Positions 26,379 through 34,730 are shown, counted from the first letter of the stretch. The stretch: 64,000 bases of DNA from Zafaria ginkgonis (GCF_039540195.1 NZ_BAABEO010000012.1:124001-188000), one strand, 5' to 3'. The notes: generated by a model not told the origin, from the sequence alone. A program made the numbers and translations.

Positions 26379-27272
26379 ATGGGAGCCCAGATCCGGGTCT
26401 ACCGCCAGAAGATCTCCTCGACGACGTCGATGCGCAAGATCTTCAAGGCGATGGAACTGATCGCCACTTCCCGCATCGGCAAGGCGCGTAGCCGCGTCGC
26501 GGCGTCCGCGCCGTATGCCAATGCGATCACCCGTGCCGTTTCTGCCGTGTCGTCCCAGTCCGAGATCGACCACCCGCTGACGACCGAGCCGGAGCAGATC
26601 CGCCGCTCGGCCGTCCTGGTGATGACCTCGGACCGCGGCCTTGCCGGTTCCTACTCCGCCAGCGTGCTTAAGCAGGCGGAGCAGCTCGTCGAACTCCTTC
26701 ACGAAGAAGGCAAGGAAGTCAAGGTCTACCTGAGCGGCCGCAAGGCCCAGGCGTACTTCGACTTCCGCTCGCGCGAGTACGCGAAGGTTTGGACCGGGGG
26801 CACCGACAACCCCGAGTTCTCCGTCGCGAAGGAAATCGGGGAGGCCCTGCTCGAGGACTTCAGCACCGCCTACGAGGACGGGGGAGTCGACGAGATCCAC
26901 GTCGTCTACACCCAGTTCAAGTCGATGGTCGTGCAGGAACCCACCGTGATCCGCCTGCTGCCGCTCGAGGTGGTTGAGGAAGAGGTCACCGACCAAGCCG
27001 AACTGCTGCCGCTCTACGAATACGAGCCGGAGCCCGAACAGGTGCTGAACGCGCTGCTGCCGCGCTACATCGAGTCCCGCATCTTCGCGGCGCTCCTGCA
27101 GGCTGCCGCGTCCGAACTGGCCGCACGCCAGCGCGCGATGAAGTCCGCGGGAGACAATGCCAGCGAGTTGATCAAGAAGTACACGCGACTTCGCAACAAC
27201 GCGCGCCAGGCGGAGATCACCCAGGAACTCACCGAGATCGTCGGCGGCGCCGACGCCCTCAGCGCGTCCTAG
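26379..27272 (+). CDS. atpG: ATP synthase F1 subunit gamma
   Basis: A 297-residue central rotor subunit. The N-terminal helix (MGAQIRVYRQKISSTTSMRKIFKAMELIATS, spanning residues 2-32) and the C-terminal helix (ELAARQRAMKSAGDNASELI) form the coiled coil that turns inside the alpha/beta ring. TSDRGLAGSYSASV is the conserved central motif. The actinobacterial-type loop near residues 165-180 (EDGGVDEIHVVYTQFKSM) is present. It starts behind a strong AAGGAAAGGA site. Confidence 0.96.
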   Translation: MGAQIRVYRQKISSTTSMRKIFKAMELIATSRIGKARSRVAASAPYANAITRAVSAVSSQSEIDHPLTTEPEQIRRSAVLVMTSDRGLAGSYSASVLKQAEQLVELLHEEGKEVKVYLSGRKAQAYFDFRSREYAKVWTGGTDNPEFSVAKEIGEALLEDFSTAYEDGGVDEIHVVYTQFKSMVVQEPTVIRLLPLEVVEEEVTDQAELLPLYEYEPEPEQVLNALLPRYIESRIFAALLQAAASELAARQRAMKSAGDNASELIKKYTRLRNNARQAEITQELTEIVGGADALSAS

Positions 27273-27323
27273 CCAACCGAGCACAACGCAACCCACGCTA
27301 TAAACACAAGCGAAGTGAGAGAC

Positions 27324-28784
27324 ATGACTGCCCAACTGAATGAGCAGGGAACCGCTGCCGCGGCGGCCGGTGCCATCGGCCGCATCGCGCGCGTCATCGG
27401 CCCGGTCGTCGACGTCGAATTCCCGGCGGACGCCATTCCCGCGATTTACAACGCCCTCACCACCGAGGTCACGCTCAACGGTGAGACCAAGACCATCACG
27501 TTCGAGACCGCCCTGCACCTGGGCAACAACCTCGTGCGCGCCATCTCCCTCCAGGCGACCGACGGCCTCGTGCGCGGCACCCAGGTGCGCGACACCGGCG
27601 CCTCGATCTCCGTCCCGGTCGGCGACGGCGTCAAGGGCCACATCTTCAACGTCCTCGGCAAGCCGCTGGACGTCGAGGAGTCCGAGCTCCAGGTGACCGA
27701 GCGCTGGCCGATCCACCGCAAGGCCCCGCACTTCGCGACGCTGGAAGGCTCCACCGAGATGCTGGAGACCGGCATCAAGGTGATCGACCTGCTGACCCCG
27801 TACATCAAGGGCGGCAAGATCGGCCTCTTTGGCGGCGCCGGCGTCGGCAAGACCGTGCTGATCCAGGAAATGATCACCCGCGTCGCGCGCAACTTCGGCG
27901 GCACCTCGGTGTTCGCCGGCGTCGGCGAGCGTACCCGCGAGGGCAACGACCTCTGGGTCGAAATGGAAGAGGCCGGCGTCCTGAAGGACACCGCGCTCGT
28001 GTTCGGCCAGATGGACGAGCCGCCGGGAACGCGTCTGCGCGTGGCCCTGTCCGCGCTGACCATGGCGGAGTACTTCCGCGATGTGCAGAACCAGGACGTG
28101 CTGCTCTTCATCGACAACATCTTCCGCTTCACCCAGGCCGGTTCCGAGGTCTCCACGCTGCTGGGCCGCATGCCCTCCGCCGTGGGCTACCAGCCGAACC
28201 TGGCCGACGAGATGGGCCTCCTGCAGGAGCGCATCACCTCGACGAAGGGTCACTCGATCACCTCCATGCAGGCGATCTACGTCCCCGCCGACGACTACAC
28301 CGACCCGGCTCCGGCGACGACCTTCGCCCACCTGGACGCGACCACGGAACTTTCCCGTGAAATCGCTTCCCGTGGCCTGTATCCGGCCGTGGATCCGCTG
28401 ACCTCCACCTCGCGCATCCTCGACCCGCAGTACGTCGGCCAGGACCACTACGACACCGCCGTGCGCGTCAAGCAGATCCTCCAGAAGAACAAGGAACTGC
28501 AGGACATCATCGCCATCCTCGGTGTCGACGAACTGTCCGAAGAGGACAAGATCGTCGTGGCCCGCGCCCGCCGCATCCAGCAGTTCCTGTCCCAGAACAC
28601 CTACACCGCCAAGCAGTTCACCGGTGTCGAGGGCTCGACCGTGTCCATCAAGGACACCATCGAGGGCTTCAAGGCGATCTGCGACGGCGACCTCGACCAC
28701 ATCGCGGAGCAGGCGTTCTTCAACGTCGGCGGCCTCGACGACGTCGAGCGCCAGTGGGCCAAGATCCAGGAATCGACCAAGTAG
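27324..28784 (+). CDS. atpD: ATP synthase F1 subunit beta
   Basis: A 486-residue catalytic subunit. Walker A GGAGVGKT, catalytic GERTREGND, DNIFRFTQAGSEVS, and the DELSEED motif (in VDELSEEDK) are all present. I choose ATG 27324 (MTAQLNEQG) over GTG 27315 because GTGAGAG lies just upstream of it. atpC starts 2 bp after its stop. Confidence 0.97.
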   Translation: MTAQLNEQGTAAAAAGAIGRIARVIGPVVDVEFPADAIPAIYNALTTEVTLNGETKTITFETALHLGNNLVRAISLQATDGLVRGTQVRDTGASISVPVGDGVKGHIFNVLGKPLDVEESELQVTERWPIHRKAPHFATLEGSTEMLETGIKVIDLLTPYIKGGKIGLFGGAGVGKTVLIQEMITRVARNFGGTSVFAGVGERTREGNDLWVEMEEAGVLKDTALVFGQMDEPPGTRLRVALSALTMAEYFRDVQNQDVLLFIDNIFRFTQAGSEVSTLLGRMPSAVGYQPNLADEMGLLQERITSTKGHSITSMQAIYVPADDYTDPAPATTFAHLDATTELSREIASRGLYPAVDPLTSTSRILDPQYVGQDHYDTAVRVKQILQKNKELQDIIAILGVDELSEEDKIVVARARRIQQFLSQNTYTAKQFTGVEGSTVSIKDTIEGFKAICDGDLDHIAEQAFFNVGGLDDVERQWAKIQESTK

Positions 28785-28786
28785 CC

Positions 28787-29071
28787 ATGGCTGAGCTCGA
28801 AGTCGAGATCGTTGCGGCGGACCACTTCGTGTGGTCCGGCGCGGCGAGCAAGGTCAACGCACGCACCAGCGACGGCGAGATCGGCGTCCTGCCGGGCCAC
28901 AGCCCGGTGCTGGCCGTCCTTGCCGCCGGTGAGCTGTCGATCGAACCGGTCGAGGGCTCTCGCTTCACGCTCCAGGCGGACGGCGGTTTCTTCTCCGTCG
29001 ACAAGGACCGGGTCGTGATCGTCGCCGACAACGCCAAGCTGGACGACACCGTCACGGCAGGGAACCGCTAG
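28787..29071 (+). CDS. atpC: ATP synthase F1 subunit epsilon (short form)
   Basis: A 94-residue epsilon subunit. It contains the N-terminal beta-sandwich (AELEVEIVAADHFVWSGAASKV, GEIGVLPGHSPVLAVL, GGFFSVDKDRVVIVAD) but stops where the C-terminal two-helix domain would begin; E. coli epsilon is 138 residues and M. tuberculosis 121. The inhibitory C-terminal helices are therefore missing. The stop is clean and the DUF2550 gene starts 8 bp later, so this looks like a natural short form and not a frameshift. Confidence 0.94.
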   Translation: MAELEVEIVAADHFVWSGAASKVNARTSDGEIGVLPGHSPVLAVLAAGELSIEPVEGSRFTLQADGGFFSVDKDRVVIVADNAKLDDTVTAGNR

Positions 29072-29078
29072 TCCCGCC

Positions 29079-29510
29079 TTGAACGAGGTCGGCATCCCCC
29101 TAATCGTCCTGGCCGCGGCGCTGCTGCTGGTCCTGGCGATACTGGCTGCCATGGGGGTGCGCCGCATTTCATTGCGGCATGCCCTGGGCACCTTCGACGC
29201 CTCCATCTCCACCGCGGGCAAGCGGTGGACGATGGGGGTTTGTCGTTATGCGGACCACGAGCTGGAGTTCCTGCGGCTGTTCTCGGTGTCCCCGGTCCCG
29301 GCACGGCGCTTCCTGCGCAGTTCGCTGGAGATGCGCGGCTGGCGGGCGCCGGAGGAGGACGAGATCCGGCGCGTGCCTCCGGGCAGCGTGGTGGTCATGC
29401 TCGGCTACCGGGACGAGACCGTCCTGCTGGCCATGGACTACGGCGCCTACACCGGACTGAGCTCCTGGCTGGAGGCCGGCCCCGTGGCCGGCATCGGCAT
29501 CTGGCGCTGA
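29079..29510 (+). CDS. DUF2550 family membrane protein
   Basis: A 143-residue protein with one N-terminal membrane helix (about residues 5-25) and a conserved WTMGVCRY...ELEFLRLFS...GYRDETVLLAMDYGAYTGLSSWLEA body. It matches the DUF2550 family, found directly after atpC in actinobacteria (Rv1312 in M. tuberculosis). Function unknown; the body probably faces the cytoplasm and has PH-like beta strands. I use TTG 29079; no strong ribosome binding site is seen, so the start is uncertain. Confidence 0.8.
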   Translation: MNEVGIPLIVLAAALLLVLAILAAMGVRRISLRHALGTFDASISTAGKRWTMGVCRYADHELEFLRLFSVSPVPARRFLRSSLEMRGWRAPEEDEIRRVPPGSVVVMLGYRDETVLLAMDYGAYTGLSSWLEAGPVAGIGIWR

Positions 29511-29556
29511 GCCCGCACGGACCCGCAGCGGTTCCGTCACCGCGCCCCAGATGCGC

Positions 29557-29590
29557 AAGGGGCCGCATCCCGTACGGGATGCGGCCCCTT
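29557..29590. terminator. Bidirectional terminator between DUF2550 gene and csp
   Basis: A perfect 34-bp palindrome (AAGGGGCCGCATCCCGT and its complement) lies between two convergent genes. On the plus strand it is followed by TTCC after CCCCTTTT; on the minus strand by CTTGCG. It can terminate both transcripts. Confidence 0.82.
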
Positions 29591-29623
29591 TTCCGTGCCG
29601 CGGCTGCGGCCGGATCTGACGAA

Positions 29624-29827
29624 CTAGAGCGCGGTGACGCCAGTGGCCTGCGGCCCCTTGGCGCCCTGGCCGATCTCGAACTCCACCCGCTGGTTTTCCT
29701 CGAGCGTGCGGAAGCCGTTGGACTGGATCTCCGAGTAGTGGACGAAGACGTCGCCTTCGGCTCCGTCGGGGGTGATGAAGCCGAATCCCTTTTCGGCGTT
29801 GAACCACTTCACGGTGCCCTGAGCCAT
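29624..29827 (-). CDS. Cold-shock protein (CspA family)
   Basis: A 67-residue OB-fold RNA chaperone. RNP1 (KGFGFI) and RNP2 (VFVHY) motifs are complete, after the standard MAQGTVKWFNAEKGFG start. It should melt RNA secondary structure in the cold or in growth transitions. ATG 29827 is preceded by GGAGGAGAAACAT, the strongest ribosome binding site in the window; the 21-codon in-frame extension upstream is rejected. A stable hairpin lies in its 5' leader. Confidence 0.96.
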   Translation of the reverse strand: MAQGTVKWFNAEKGFGFITPDGAEGDVFVHYSEIQSNGFRTLEENQRVEFEIGQGAKGPQATGVTAL

Positions 29828-29853
29828 ATGTTTCTCCTCCGGTCTGGACGATA

Positions 29854-29878
29854 CGTCCGGCGCACCGTGCGCCGGACG
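29854..29878 (-). promoter_or_regulatory. Hairpin in the csp 5' leader; 289-bp upstream gap
   Basis: CGTCCGGCGCA (29854-29864) and its exact complement (29868-29878) form an 11-bp stem with a CCG loop, ending about 14 bp before the csp ribosome binding site on the minus strand. The whole gap 29828-30116 is non-coding and unusually AT-rich near 29940-30090, where the csp promoter should lie (a TAATAC-like -10 near 29950 on the minus strand). Cold-shock mRNAs often carry structured, temperature-sensitive leaders; here that is inferred. Confidence 0.5.
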
Positions 29879-30116
29879 GGCGGTGCCCAAGTGAGAAGAA
29901 CTGCCCCCATTTGTGGAGCGGCGACTTCACACCCGCAACCTGCTTTGCGGGTATTACAATCACCAACACAAAGACTGAGAACAGCATCACACAGGGGTGT
30001 GTGCAGGTCAACGACCTTTTTCCGAAATGGCGGAATGTAACGCGGAATTCATCCGGCGTCATGGAAACGCGGGCAATGTTTCTTTGCGGTGGCCCGCCGT
30101 TGGATGGCTTGTGGTG

Positions 30117-31343
30117 TTACGCGCCCAGCTCCACGCCGCGGCGGTAGACCGCGCGCAGGCGCAGGTCGGGGGAGAGCACCAGCAGGTCGGCCCGGAAGCC
30201 CACGTGCAGCGCGCCCACCTCGTCCGCCAGTCCCAGCACGGTGGCCGGGACAGACGTGGCGGAGACCAGGGCCTCGGCCAGCGGCACGCCGGCGTCCACC
30301 GTGGAGCGCAGGACCTCCAGCAGAGTGGCGGTTCCCCCGGCAAGGCGGCCATCCGCGCCCAGCCGGGCCTGCCCGTCGCGGACCACCACGTCCGCCGGTC
30401 CCAGCCGGTAGTCGCCGTCGGGCAGGCCCGTGGCGGCCATCGAATCGGTGACCAGGGCAATCGCCCCGGCCCCCACCAGCGCGAAGACCGCACGGACGGT
30501 GGCCGGGTCCAGGTGGTGGCCGTCGGCGATGAGTTCGACGACGGCCCCGCCGGTGGCCGCCGCCTCCAGGCTGGCGGTGACGGAGCCGGGGCGGCGGTGG
30601 TGCGGCGGCGTCATCGCGTTGTACAGGTGGGTCACGGTGGGCCGCTCGGTGAAGCCGTCGAAGCCGGCGGACGCGAGCTCCTCGCGGGCCAGCCGCAGCG
30701 AGGCCGCGGTGGTCTCGGCGTCGGCGTCGGTGTGGCCGATGGAGGGAATGACGCCGTGCTGGGCCAGTTGCTCCACCAGCCCGTCGGCGTCGGGCAGCTC
30801 GGGCGCGTAGGTCATGGTGCGCAGCTGGCCGCGGGCGACGGCGACCAGCTCGTCCACGAAGTCGGGGTCGGGATCGGTGAGGAAGGAGGGGTCCTGCGCT
30901 CCGCAGCGGGCGGCGGCCAGGAACGGCCCCTCGGCGTGGATACCCTCGATCAGGCCGTCCTCGGCGAGCGCGGCCAGCGTGTCGGCCGCCTCCAGCATGG
31001 CATCGGGGGCGGCGGAGACCAGGCTCGCCAGCAGCGTGGTGGTGCCGGCCCGGTGCAGGAAGTCCACCGCGCGGCGCACGGCCTCCGGGTCCGCGGACGG
31101 GAAGTCCCCGCCGGCGGCGCCGTGGCAGTGGAGGTCCACCAGGCCGGGCAGCAGCAGCGAACCGGCCGGCACGTCCACGCCCGCGTAGCTGCCGGCGTCG
31201 GGCTGTTCGGCGAACTCCGCGGCGGGTCCGGCAAATGCTATCCGGTCCCCGTCGAAGGCCACCGCGCCATCCTCGATGCTGCGGTCGTCGCTGATCAGGT
31301 GGCCGCGGATGACCAGGCGGCCGGAAGCTTCGCTGGTAGTCAT
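30117..31343 (-). CDS. nagA: N-acetylglucosamine-6-phosphate deacetylase
   Basis: A 408-residue metal-dependent amidohydrolase removing acetate from GlcNAc-6-P, the first committed step in using amino sugars from chitin or recycled peptidoglycan. Seen: metal-binding DLHCHGAAGGDF, EGPFLA (metal glutamate), SIGHTDADAE, THLYNAM, LIADGHHLDP, and the catalytic aspartate in VTDSMAATG. It stands alone: no nagB or PTS gene is adjacent. The ATG is 6 bp from a TATGAT -10, with no ribosome binding site, so the mRNA is probably leaderless. Confidence 0.95.
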   Translation of the reverse strand: MTTSEASGRLVIRGHLISDDRSIEDGAVAFDGDRIAFAGPAAEFAEQPDAGSYAGVDVPAGSLLLPGLVDLHCHGAAGGDFPSADPEAVRRAVDFLHRAGTTTLLASLVSAAPDAMLEAADTLAALAEDGLIEGIHAEGPFLAAARCGAQDPSFLTDPDPDFVDELVAVARGQLRTMTYAPELPDADGLVEQLAQHGVIPSIGHTDADAETTAASLRLAREELASAGFDGFTERPTVTHLYNAMTPPHHRRPGSVTASLEAAATGGAVVELIADGHHLDPATVRAVFALVGAGAIALVTDSMAATGLPDGDYRLGPADVVVRDGQARLGADGRLAGGTATLLEVLRSTVDAGVPLAEALVSATSVPATVLGLADEVGALHVGFRADLLVLSPDLRLRAVYRRGVELGA

Positions 31344-31349
31344 GCCCCC

Positions 31350-31355
31350 ATCATA
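31350..31355 (-). promoter_or_regulatory. nagA -10 element (leaderless)
   Basis: On the minus strand TATGAT ends 6 bp before the nagA ATG (spacer GGGGGC), placing the transcript start at the start codon. Confidence 0.6.
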
Positions 31356-31448
31356 GGCATCGCGCCACCCGAAACGGGCGGTAAGCGCGGGGCAGCCGGG
31401 TTCCCTCCCGTGGCGACGAAGTCGACACGGGAGGGCCTGCCCCGCGTG

Positions 31449-32144
31449 CTAGAACAGGCGGGCGTCGCTGTCGTCGACGCCGCGCATCGCGTCGTAGTCC
31501 AGCAGCAGGCACTGAATGCCGCGGTCGGTGGCCAGGGTGCGCGCTTGCGGCTTGATCTGCTGGGCGGCGAAGACGCCGCGGACCGGGGCCAGCAGCGGAT
31601 CGCGGTTCATCAGCTCCAGGTAGCGGGTGAGCTGCTCGACGCCGTCGATGTCGCCGCGCCGCTTCAGCTCCACCGCCACGGTCCCGCCGGACGCGTCGCG
31701 GGCCAGGATGTCCACCGGGCCGATCGGGGTCATGTATTCGCGGCGCACCAGCGTGAACCCCGCCCCGAGCAGGGTGATCTGCTCGGCGAGCAGGCGCTGC
31801 AGGTCCGCCTCGACGCCGTCCTTGATCAGGCCAGGGTCGATGCCCAGCTCGTGGCGGGTGTCGTGCAGGGTCTCGTGGATGCGGATGACCAGCCGGTCGT
31901 CGGACTTGGCGTGCTGGACGTGCCACACGTCCTCGACGCCGGCCTCGCGTTCGTCCTCGTCGGGAGCGAGCGCGCGCATCGACGCGGGCGGGCTCATCCA
32001 GTTGAGCGGCTTGTAGGAGCCGCCGTCGGAATGGACAAGGACGGACCCGTCGGCCTTGACCATCAGCAGGCGGGTCGCCAGCGGCAGGTGGGCACGCAGG
32101 CGGCCTTCGTAGTCGACGGAGCACCGGGCAATCACTAAACGCAC
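31449..32144 (-). CDS. nucS: Endonuclease NucS (non-canonical mismatch repair)
   Basis: A 231-residue mismatch-specific endonuclease that replaces MutS/MutL in most actinobacteria, cutting both strands at G-T, G-G and T-T mismatches. The PD-(D/E)XK core is visible: D145 in GPVDILARD and E159-L-K161 in VAVELKRRG. The N-terminal DNA-binding domain (residues 1-110) starts VRLVIARCSVDYEGRL. The last residues, DARLF, match the beta-clamp-binding tail. I use GTG 32144, which gives the family length; the long frame upstream is a shadow. A TACAGT -10 lies 8 bp before it. Confidence 0.93.
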   Translation of the reverse strand: MRLVIARCSVDYEGRLRAHLPLATRLLMVKADGSVLVHSDGGSYKPLNWMSPPASMRALAPDEDEREAGVEDVWHVQHAKSDDRLVIRIHETLHDTRHELGIDPGLIKDGVEADLQRLLAEQITLLGAGFTLVRREYMTPIGPVDILARDASGGTVAVELKRRGDIDGVEQLTRYLELMNRDPLLAPVRGVFAAQQIKPQARTLATDRGIQCLLLDYDAMRGVDDSDARLF

Positions 32145-32185
32145 GGGAGTCCACTGTACCGGCATCGGCGGGCGGGTGCGGCACA
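32145..32185. promoter_or_regulatory. Compact divergent promoter region of nucS and its neighbour
   Basis: Only 41 bp separate the divergent starts. On the minus strand TACAGT (32153-32158) sits 8 bp from the nucS GTG. No ribosome binding site is visible on either side, so both mRNAs are probably leaderless or nearly so, and their promoters must overlap. Confidence 0.5.
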
Positions 32186-32545
32186 ATGGAGGGCATGCCC
32201 CGTTCCAACCGCCCCCGCCGCCAGGCCGCCGGAGGGCGTTCCGCCGCCCGCGGAAAGCGGGCCGCCAGCGGAGCGGACGACGCCGGAAGCGGCCTCGAGC
32301 GGGCCAGGTTCGGGATCGACGAACTGCAGGAGGCCCCCGACGGGGCCTGGCACGTGCGCCGGATCTCACCGACCAACGCGGCCAAGACGTACACCTGCCC
32401 GGGCTGCCGGCACCAGATCGCGCCGGGGGTGGAGCACGTCGTCGCCTGGCGCGCCGACGCGTGGTTCGGGGAGGACCGCGCGGCCGCTGAGCGCCGCCAC
32501 TGGCACGCCCACTGCTGGCGCACGCGCAGCCACCGCTACCTCTAG
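32186..32545 (+). CDS. Conserved small protein with zinc-ribbon-like Cys/His pattern
   Basis: A 119-residue protein. The first 35 residues are a basic Arg/Ala/Gly-rich tail; the rest is compact: CPGCRHQI near residue 70, then HVVAWRADAWFG and HWHAHCW near the end. CxxC plus HxHxxC spacing suggests one zinc site; overall it looks like a degenerate HNH or treble-clef fold, but the HNH catalytic pattern is not complete. I do not recognise a named function. It is divergent from nucS with 41 bp between starts. The start may be ATG 32186 or ATG 32195. Confidence 0.72.
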   Translation: MEGMPRSNRPRRQAAGGRSAARGKRAASGADDAGSGLERARFGIDELQEAPDGAWHVRRISPTNAAKTYTCPGCRHQIAPGVEHVVAWRADAWFGEDRAAAERRHWHAHCWRTRSHRYL

Positions 32546-32581
32546 CACCGCTGGAACCCCAAGCCGGTGGAATCCCGCCGG

Positions 32582-32587
32582 TAGAAT
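32582..32587 (+). promoter_or_regulatory. -10 element of the hydrolase gene (leaderless)
   Basis: TAGAAT is followed by six bases and the GTG start at 32594, the exact geometry of a leaderless transcript. Confidence 0.6.
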
Positions 32588-32593
32588 CGCCCG

Positions 32594-33373
32594 GTGACCC
32601 AGACCGCCTCCAGCGCTGCCCCCCTCAACGCCGTCCCTCTCGGCGCCGCGCCTCTCGGCGCCGGCACCGTCCGCGGCGCCACCGTCCTTCCTGCGGTGCG
32701 CCGCGACATCGTGCTGCGCACCGCCGACGGGCTGCGGCTGGTCGGGGAACTGGCGCTTCCGGCCGACCGCGAGCCCGCGGCCACGCTGGTGACGTGCCAC
32801 CCGCTGCCCTCCGGCGGAGGGTCCATGGACTCCCACGTGTTCAGGAAGGCGTCCTTCCGGCTGCCGGCGCTGGCAGGACTGGCGGTGCTGCGCTTCAACA
32901 CCCGCGGCACCGAATCCCCGCGCGGGCGCAGCGAGGGGACGTTCCAGAAGGGCATCGGGGAGCGCTTCGATGTCGAGGCCGCGGTGGATTTCGCGCTGGC
33001 GCAGGGCCTTCCGGCGCCGTGGCTGGTGGGCTGGTCCTTCGGCACCGACCTGGCGCTGAAGTACGGGGCGGTGGAACCGCTGGCCTCGCGCACCGCGGGG
33101 GCCGTGCTGCTGTCCCCGCCGCTGCACCGTGCCGGCGACGCCGACCTGGACGCCTGGGGGACTTCCGGCAAGCCGCTGACGGTGCTGGTCCCGGAGCACG
33201 ACGACTTCCTGCGCCCGGCCGAGGCCGCGCAGCGCTTCGCCCGGGTCCCGCAGGCCCGCCTGGTTCCCGTGCAGGGCGCCAAGCACCTGTGGGTGGGGGA
33301 GAGGTACGCCGCCGCGGCGCTGGACGGGATCGTCGAGGCGGTGCTGGGCATCGCGGGGACCGGGGATCCCTAA
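32594..33373 (+). CDS. Alpha/beta hydrolase
   Basis: A 259-residue alpha/beta-hydrolase. The nucleophile elbow is GWSFGT; the oxyanion region is CHPLPSGGGSMDSHV; the acid is probably in PEHDDFLRP and the histidine in GAKHLWVGE. The CHPHP-like entry and the RFNTRGTGxSxG-like loop (RFNTRGTESPRG) resemble the YkrL/Rv0480-adjacent 'KANL3/Tex30-like' small hydrolases, whose substrates are unknown. The N-terminal 30 residues contain two APLGA copies and look disordered. The gene is monocistronic with a leaderless promoter. Confidence 0.85.
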   Translation: MTQTASSAAPLNAVPLGAAPLGAGTVRGATVLPAVRRDIVLRTADGLRLVGELALPADREPAATLVTCHPLPSGGGSMDSHVFRKASFRLPALAGLAVLRFNTRGTESPRGRSEGTFQKGIGERFDVEAAVDFALAQGLPAPWLVGWSFGTDLALKYGAVEPLASRTAGAVLLSPPLHRAGDADLDAWGTSGKPLTVLVPEHDDFLRPAEAAQRFARVPQARLVPVQGAKHLWVGERYAAAALDGIVEAVLGIAGTGDP

Positions 33374-33397
33374 GCAGCAAACCTGGGCGCGGAACCG

Positions 33398-34717
33398 CTA
33401 TCGGCGGTCCTGCCGGGAGATGAAGACCTCCTTGAGCAGCAGCATCGCCGCGGCGGCCAGCGGGATCGCCATGAGCGCCCCCGCGATGCCCATCAGCGCG
33501 CCGCCGCCGATCACCGCGATCACCGCCACCGCGCCGGGCACGGCGACGGCGCGCTGCATGATGCGCGGGGAGATGAAGTAGGCCTCGAACTGCAGGTACC
33601 CGAAGTACAGCACCGCGTAGGTGACGCCGGTCTGCCAGCCCACGGTCAGCGCGATCAGGGAGACCAGGATGCCGGCGATCAGGGCGCCCACCAGCGGCAC
33701 GAACGCGAGGATCGCGACCACCAGGGCCAGCAGGATGCTGAACGGCACCCCCAGGATGCTCATGATGATGAACGAGTAGGTGCCGTTCAGGAAGGCCACC
33801 GCGGCCTGGCCCATCACGTAGTTGCCCACGCTGTTGGTGATCTGTTCCGAGAGCGCCTGGACGCGGGCGCGGCTCGAGCGCGGGGCCAGCCGGTAGGCCC
33901 AGGCCTTCATCCCCGGCAGCGAGGCCAGGAAGTACACGGCCAGCACCAGCACGGTCAGCGTCCCGAACAGGGTTTGGGCGATCACCGTCCCGGCGCCGAT
34001 CACCCCGCCGAACAGCCCGCCCACCGCGCCGCTGTCCGCGAAGAACTTGTTGACCTCTTCCGTGACGCGGTCCCGGATCTGGAACTGTGCGTCGATGGTC
34101 CGGAAGAACTCGGAGGCCATGAAGTCCTCGACGAAGTCGGGGGCCTTCTCCACGAACTGCCCCGTCTGGGACACGAGGGTGGGAATCAGGACACCGAAGA
34201 ACGCCGCGGCGCCACCGGCCAGCAGCGCCATCGCCGCCAGCACCCCCAGGGGGCGGGGCACGTTCCGGCCCTCGGCCCAGCGGACCAGCGGGTCCAGCCC
34301 CAGCGCGATGAACAGCGCGACGGCGATCCAAATCATCAACTGGCCGACGTTCGTCAGGATGAAGTACCCCAACAGCGCCAGGCCCACCCCCACGGCCCCC
34401 AGGAACCCGGTGGCGATGGGGTGGCTGGACCACGAGGTGAAGCTTGCCGCTTCCTCCGGGCCACCGTCCTCGGGTTCGGGCGGGACGGCATACCGCGACC
34501 GGCGTCCGAGCGGCGCCAGGGCCGCCACCAGCCGGCGGAACCGGCCGGGAAGCGGTTCCGCGGCGGCAGGCACTGCGGGCTCGGCCGGCTGGACCGGCGG
34601 CAGCTCGGACAAAGGGGCTTCCGGCCCGTTCCCGCCGGCGGCAGGCCCGGGCTCCGTACCGGCCCCGTTCCCGGCGGAATCGGCTGGTGGCGGCTGTCCC
34701 TGGTCGTCGTTCGTCAC
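33398..34717 (-). CDS. AI-2E family (PF01594-like) transporter
   Basis: A 439-residue membrane protein with a disordered Pro/Ala/Glu-rich N-terminus of about 100 residues, then seven to eight membrane helices in the 2+1+4-type arrangement of the AI-2 exporter family. Family blocks include NVGQLMIWIAVALFIALGLDPLVRW, the long extracytoplasmic helix region (ETGQFVEKAPDFVEDF-like), and YFISPRIMQRAVAVP near the C-terminus. Many members transport something other than AI-2 (Na+/H+ exchange or lipids), so no substrate is given. GTG 34717 has a TAGGCT -10 seven bases upstream; the 16-codon extension to 34765 is rejected. Confidence 0.87.
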   Translation of the reverse strand: MTNDDQGQPPPADSAGNGAGTEPGPAAGGNGPEAPLSELPPVQPAEPAVPAAAEPLPGRFRRLVAALAPLGRRSRYAVPPEPEDGGPEEAASFTSWSSHPIATGFLGAVGVGLALLGYFILTNVGQLMIWIAVALFIALGLDPLVRWAEGRNVPRPLGVLAAMALLAGGAAAFFGVLIPTLVSQTGQFVEKAPDFVEDFMASEFFRTIDAQFQIRDRVTEEVNKFFADSGAVGGLFGGVIGAGTVIAQTLFGTLTVLVLAVYFLASLPGMKAWAYRLAPRSSRARVQALSEQITNSVGNYVMGQAAVAFLNGTYSFIIMSILGVPFSILLALVVAILAFVPLVGALIAGILVSLIALTVGWQTGVTYAVLYFGYLQFEAYFISPRIMQRAVAVPGAVAVIAVIGGGALMGIAGALMAIPLAAAAMLLLKEVFISRQDRR

Positions 34718-34724
34718 CCTTCCG

Positions 34725-34730
34725 AGCCTA
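34725..34730 (-). promoter_or_regulatory. -10 element of the AI-2E family gene (leaderless)
   Basis: On the minus strand TAGGCT ends 7 bp before GTG 34717, consistent with a transcript beginning at or one base before the start codon. Confidence 0.5.

Noticed and set aside
24654..28700. A 1348-codon open frame on the minus strand opposite atpA, atpG and atpD
   Set aside because: It spans three intact ATP synthase genes and their gaps and has no recognisable domain or start region; composition artefact.
32594..32690. Repeated APLGA-coding segments at the start of the hydrolase, considered as a repeat array
   Set aside because: Only two short, imperfect copies in a disordered N-terminus.
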